A stretch of 64,000 nt of DNA, taken from NCBI RefSeq assembly GCF_026262505.1, contig NC_067203.1, positions 15,822,392 to 15,886,391 on the forward strand. The letters run 5' to 3'. The position numbers were made by a program, and so were the translations under genes. Positions 61,981-64,000 of the stretch are shown here, piece after piece (the first letter of the stretch is position 1; each line of letters starts with the position of its first letter). The notes below the pieces were generated by a model. The model did no database searches. It had not been told where the DNA came from and was given only the letters and a program-made list of their open reading frames with translations. The DNA comes from Trichomonas vaginalis G3. Its lineage: Eukaryota; Parabasalia; Trichomonadida; Trichomonadidae.

Positions 61981-63684
61981 TTATAATGCGTGTGTTGCAA
62001 CTGCGATAGCGTAACCAGCAGCAGCTACTGCAGCACCCGAGAGAGTTGCGAAGAAAGCGCGTGACCAAGCTGTGTGGCTGAATGACTTAGCGAATGCTTT
62101 GATCATGAATGAAGGTCTGCGCTCATAGTGGTGGACGCGAGGGATCTTTCTATCCTTGACGCCGCAGAGCTGGTAGATCGCCATCTGTGATGCACGGACT
62201 GAGTATTCGACTGTGAAGACGACATCATCTGGAATCTCGATGAACTGAGATGTGAATCCGATGTTGACGCAACCCTTTGGAACTGGGAGAGGTCTGTCAT
62301 TGCGGTGTCTGCACATGAACTGTGCTGTGATGAATGGCATGATGCATGGGCGGCAGATTGCGTTCTTGATTGTGCTCTTGTCGAATCTAAAGTGTCCGAT
62401 GAGTTCTTCAAGAATCTCTTCTCCTGTGCAGTCAAGCATTCTCTTGTGGACGAAGTTTCCGACTCTGTCTGGGAAGAGACCGTATCCCCAGAAGACTTGA
62501 ACTGTTGAAGGTTGGTTGAGGAAGTGTGGTTGCTTTGCAACGACGATTGACATGAGCCAGTTGCTGTCCTTGAATGTGACGAGAGCGCCTGTGCCTGGTT
62601 CATTTCCTGACCACTTGATCTCCTGATCAAAGAAAGATGTGTCGTTGTTGATTGTGACTGTGAATGACTCCCAAACACTCTCTGGTGCACAGCCGAAGAA
62701 TGGTTCTGGATCACCAAAGTCTTTAGAGATTGTTGAGAGCTTCTTCCAGAGTTGCCATGATGTGCCGTCTTCCTTTGTGAGCATCTTAGCTGGTTCTGTG
62801 TGTGTACCGACGGATGCTGCATCTGTCATTGAGCCGTTCTGGACAATGACGATGTCTTCCTCGCGAAGATTGACTTTCTCTTCTTTGCCGTCTTTGTCTG
62901 TGATTGTGATTGACTTAGCAACTTTCTTGTCTGTTGCTTTGTCAAAGTCAACATCAATGTCTGTAACTCTGTACTCGTTCTTGAAGACGACACCCTTAGC
63001 GCGAAGATCTTTCTCGAGAGGAAGGATGACACTGTCGTACTGGTTAAGTTCGCTGCGTGCAACACCTTCGAGTGTCTCGATGCGGACGAATTCGTGCATG
63101 AATCTAAGGAGATATCTTCTGAACTCTGCTGCACTGTGCCAAGGCTGGAATGCGAATGTTGTTGCCCACATGTACCAGAAGTTTGTTGTGAAGAAGTGTG
63201 GAGCGAAGTGTTCTGTGATCTTGCTGTCGCCGAGCTTGTCTTCATCTGTTCCACAGAGCTTGAGGAGAGAAAGTCTATCATTCATGTCGAATCCCATAGA
63301 CTTGACGTCGTATTTCATCCTGTTGTGATCAACGACACGAGCGTTGCTGTGTGTCTTGTACTCGTGTGTGAACTGGTGGAGTTCGTCGTATGCACTCATC
63401 TCTGGATTGTGTACTGACTTGATATCCTTGAGGAGATCTTGTAAGCATTCGTATGTTGGAAGATTAAACATTCTTCCGCCGCGGATGACGTATCCTGTTT
63501 CTGCGTTACCACAGCCATCCATTGAGCCTCCATTAACTTTGAGTGCTTCGTAGATCGTGATATTCTCTGGTTTGAACTTTGCATCTCTGATGAGGAAGAA
63601 AGCACCTGAGAGAGAGCCGATTCCGCCTCCAACAAAGAAGGCTTTCCTTTCACTGTTGTTAACCTGCATGGTTTGCTTAGACAT
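61981..63684 (-). CDS. oleate hydratase (myosin-cross-reactive-antigen family) with hydrophobic tail
   Basis: The 567-residue flavoprotein should add water to the cis-9 double bond of oleate or related fatty acids to give 10-hydroxy acids, using FAD. Signatures: the dinucleotide-binding VGGGIGSLSGAFFL at 18-31, YEALKVNGGSMDG, GGRMFNLPTYECLQDLL, W-x-T-x-F-A-F-x-P-W-H-S-A-A-E-F-R-R-Y, FGDPEPF, and the late segment CMFITAQFM-like with NIGFTSQF. These follow bacterial OhyA throughout. The family is essentially bacterial, common in Lactobacillus and other mucosal bacteria, so lateral transfer is likely. An unusual addition is the C-terminal segment of about 25 Ala/Gly/Val-rich residues (545-566), which looks like a tail anchor. 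Codons are G+C-rich and biased, suggesting strong expression. An Inr TCATT is 14 bases before the ATG. Confidence 0.92.
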   Translation of the reverse strand: MSKQTMQVNNSERKAFFVGGGIGSLSGAFFLIRDAKFKPENITIYEALKVNGGSMDGCGNAETGYVIRGGRMFNLPTYECLQDLLKDIKSVHNPEMSAYDELHQFTHEYKTHSNARVVDHNRMKYDVKSMGFDMNDRLSLLKLCGTDEDKLGDSKITEHFAPHFFTTNFWYMWATTFAFQPWHSAAEFRRYLLRFMHEFVRIETLEGVARSELNQYDSVILPLEKDLRAKGVVFKNEYRVTDIDVDFDKATDKKVAKSITITDKDGKEEKVNLREEDIVIVQNGSMTDAASVGTHTEPAKMLTKEDGTSWQLWKKLSTISKDFGDPEPFFGCAPESVWESFTVTINNDTSFFDQEIKWSGNEPGTGALVTFKDSNWLMSIVVAKQPHFLNQPSTVQVFWGYGLFPDRVGNFVHKRMLDCTGEEILEELIGHFRFDKSTIKNAICRPCIMPFITAQFMCRHRNDRPLPVPKGCVNIGFTSQFIEIPDDVVFTVEYSVRASQMAIYQLCGVKDRKIPRVHHYERRPSFMIKAFAKSFSHTAWSRAFFATLSGAAVAAAGYAIAVATHAL

Positions 63685-63695
63685 CTATTTCCAAA

Positions 63696-63700
63696 AATGA
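63696..63700 (-). promoter_or_regulatory. Inr of the oleate hydratase gene
   Basis: TCATT followed by TTTGG on the minus strand, +1 A at 63698, 14 bases before the ATG. Confidence 0.55.
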
Positions 63701-63747
63701 ACTATTTTCTTGCTTATTTATTTCTTATCAAAATTTTTCTATGTATT

Positions 63748-63915
63748 CCTCTCAATCAGCGGATTCTCTCTCAATTCTCGATCAAAATAAATATCTATAA
63801 AAATTTTTTAATATAAATCAATATTTATTGTTATTTTATTCATTAGAATAATATAATCATTATATTTATATTCAGATTTTCCTCATTTAGCGGAATATTC
63901 TCAATATCCCGATCA
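63748..63915. repeat. pair of similar 35-bp motifs at right edge
   Basis: 63748-63784 and 63881-63915 both read CCTC...T.AGCGGA...TCTCAAT...CGATCA with several differences. They lie 60-230 bases upstream of the oleate hydratase gene and could be regulatory. The rest of 63685-64000 shows no gene. Confidence 0.4.
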
Positions 63916-64000
63916 CTTTTGCTCAAATTTTTGTTGAGTTTATCTTCTCAATTGATATTTCAAATCATTATTACTTGCATTGTTTCGAATTTGTTAGACA

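Noticed and set aside
1-64000. Introns with the trichomonad splice motif, tRNA genes, rRNA genes and CRISPR arrays
   Set aside because: I looked for the long 3' splice motif and for B-box-like tRNA sequences by eye and found none. CRISPR would not be expected, and the tandem repeats lack spacers.

Overview
The window looks like nuclear DNA of a trichomonad (Parabasalia), most likely Trichomonas vaginalis or a close relative. The reasons are: AT-rich DNA with long uninterrupted genes and no sign of introns; TCA-Y-(T/A) initiator (Inr) sequences 8-40 bases before many start codons; families typical of that genome (BspA-like leucine-rich-repeat protein, ankyrin proteins, R2R3 Myb, divergent HEAT/karyopherin proteins); and a 1.3-kb mariner element matching what is known of Tvmar1. 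This species assignment is inference from families and promoters, not from a database search.

Layout. 1-12 kb: a coiled-coil protein with an ankyrin-protein N-terminal module, a decayed coding remnant, a deoxynucleoside kinase, a long gene-poor AT-rich stretch, an endonuclease-I-type nuclease, an R2R3 Myb protein, a membrane-anchored alpha/beta hydrolase and a two-repeat metallothionein-like protein. 12-21 kb: one giant gene (about 2,790 codons) for a mostly disordered Asn/Glu/Asp/Ile-rich protein with a degenerate internal repeat. 21-30 kb: a BspA-like gene with a broken 5' end, a DPE2-type 4-alpha-glucanotransferase, the mariner, and two identical divergent ubiquitin-like genes inside a near-perfect palindrome with 430-bp arms. 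30-47 kb: two head-to-head HEAT-type proteins, a coiled-coil protein, a multi-pass membrane protein, an unrecognised helical protein, an ankyrin gene split by one in-frame stop, and an importin-7/8-like karyopherin. 46.7-48.6 kb: a noncoding island with a perfect three-way-junction fold, a 120-bp tandem repeat and paired GC-rich hairpins. 48.5-64 kb: a PlsC acyltransferase, an ER J-protein without HPD, an ankyrin protein, a sugar transporter, a PDI-like protein without CXXC, a NUS1 homologue, a FAM184-like coiled-coil protein and a bacterial-type oleate hydratase with a hydrophobic tail.

There are no operons; genes are monocistronic units on both strands. Several share themes: secretory-pathway function (NUS1, PDI-like, J-protein), lipid metabolism (PlsC, oleate hydratase, alpha/beta hydrolase), carbohydrate use (glucanotransferase, sugar transporter), nucleotide salvage (nuclease, dNK) and nuclear transport (HEAT proteins). 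Several conventional starts were moved to the first true ATG behind an Inr. The most striking unexplained signals are the palindromic ubiquitin pair whose product has His at the position of ubiquitin Arg72, and the structured noncoding island at 47.3-48.5 kb.
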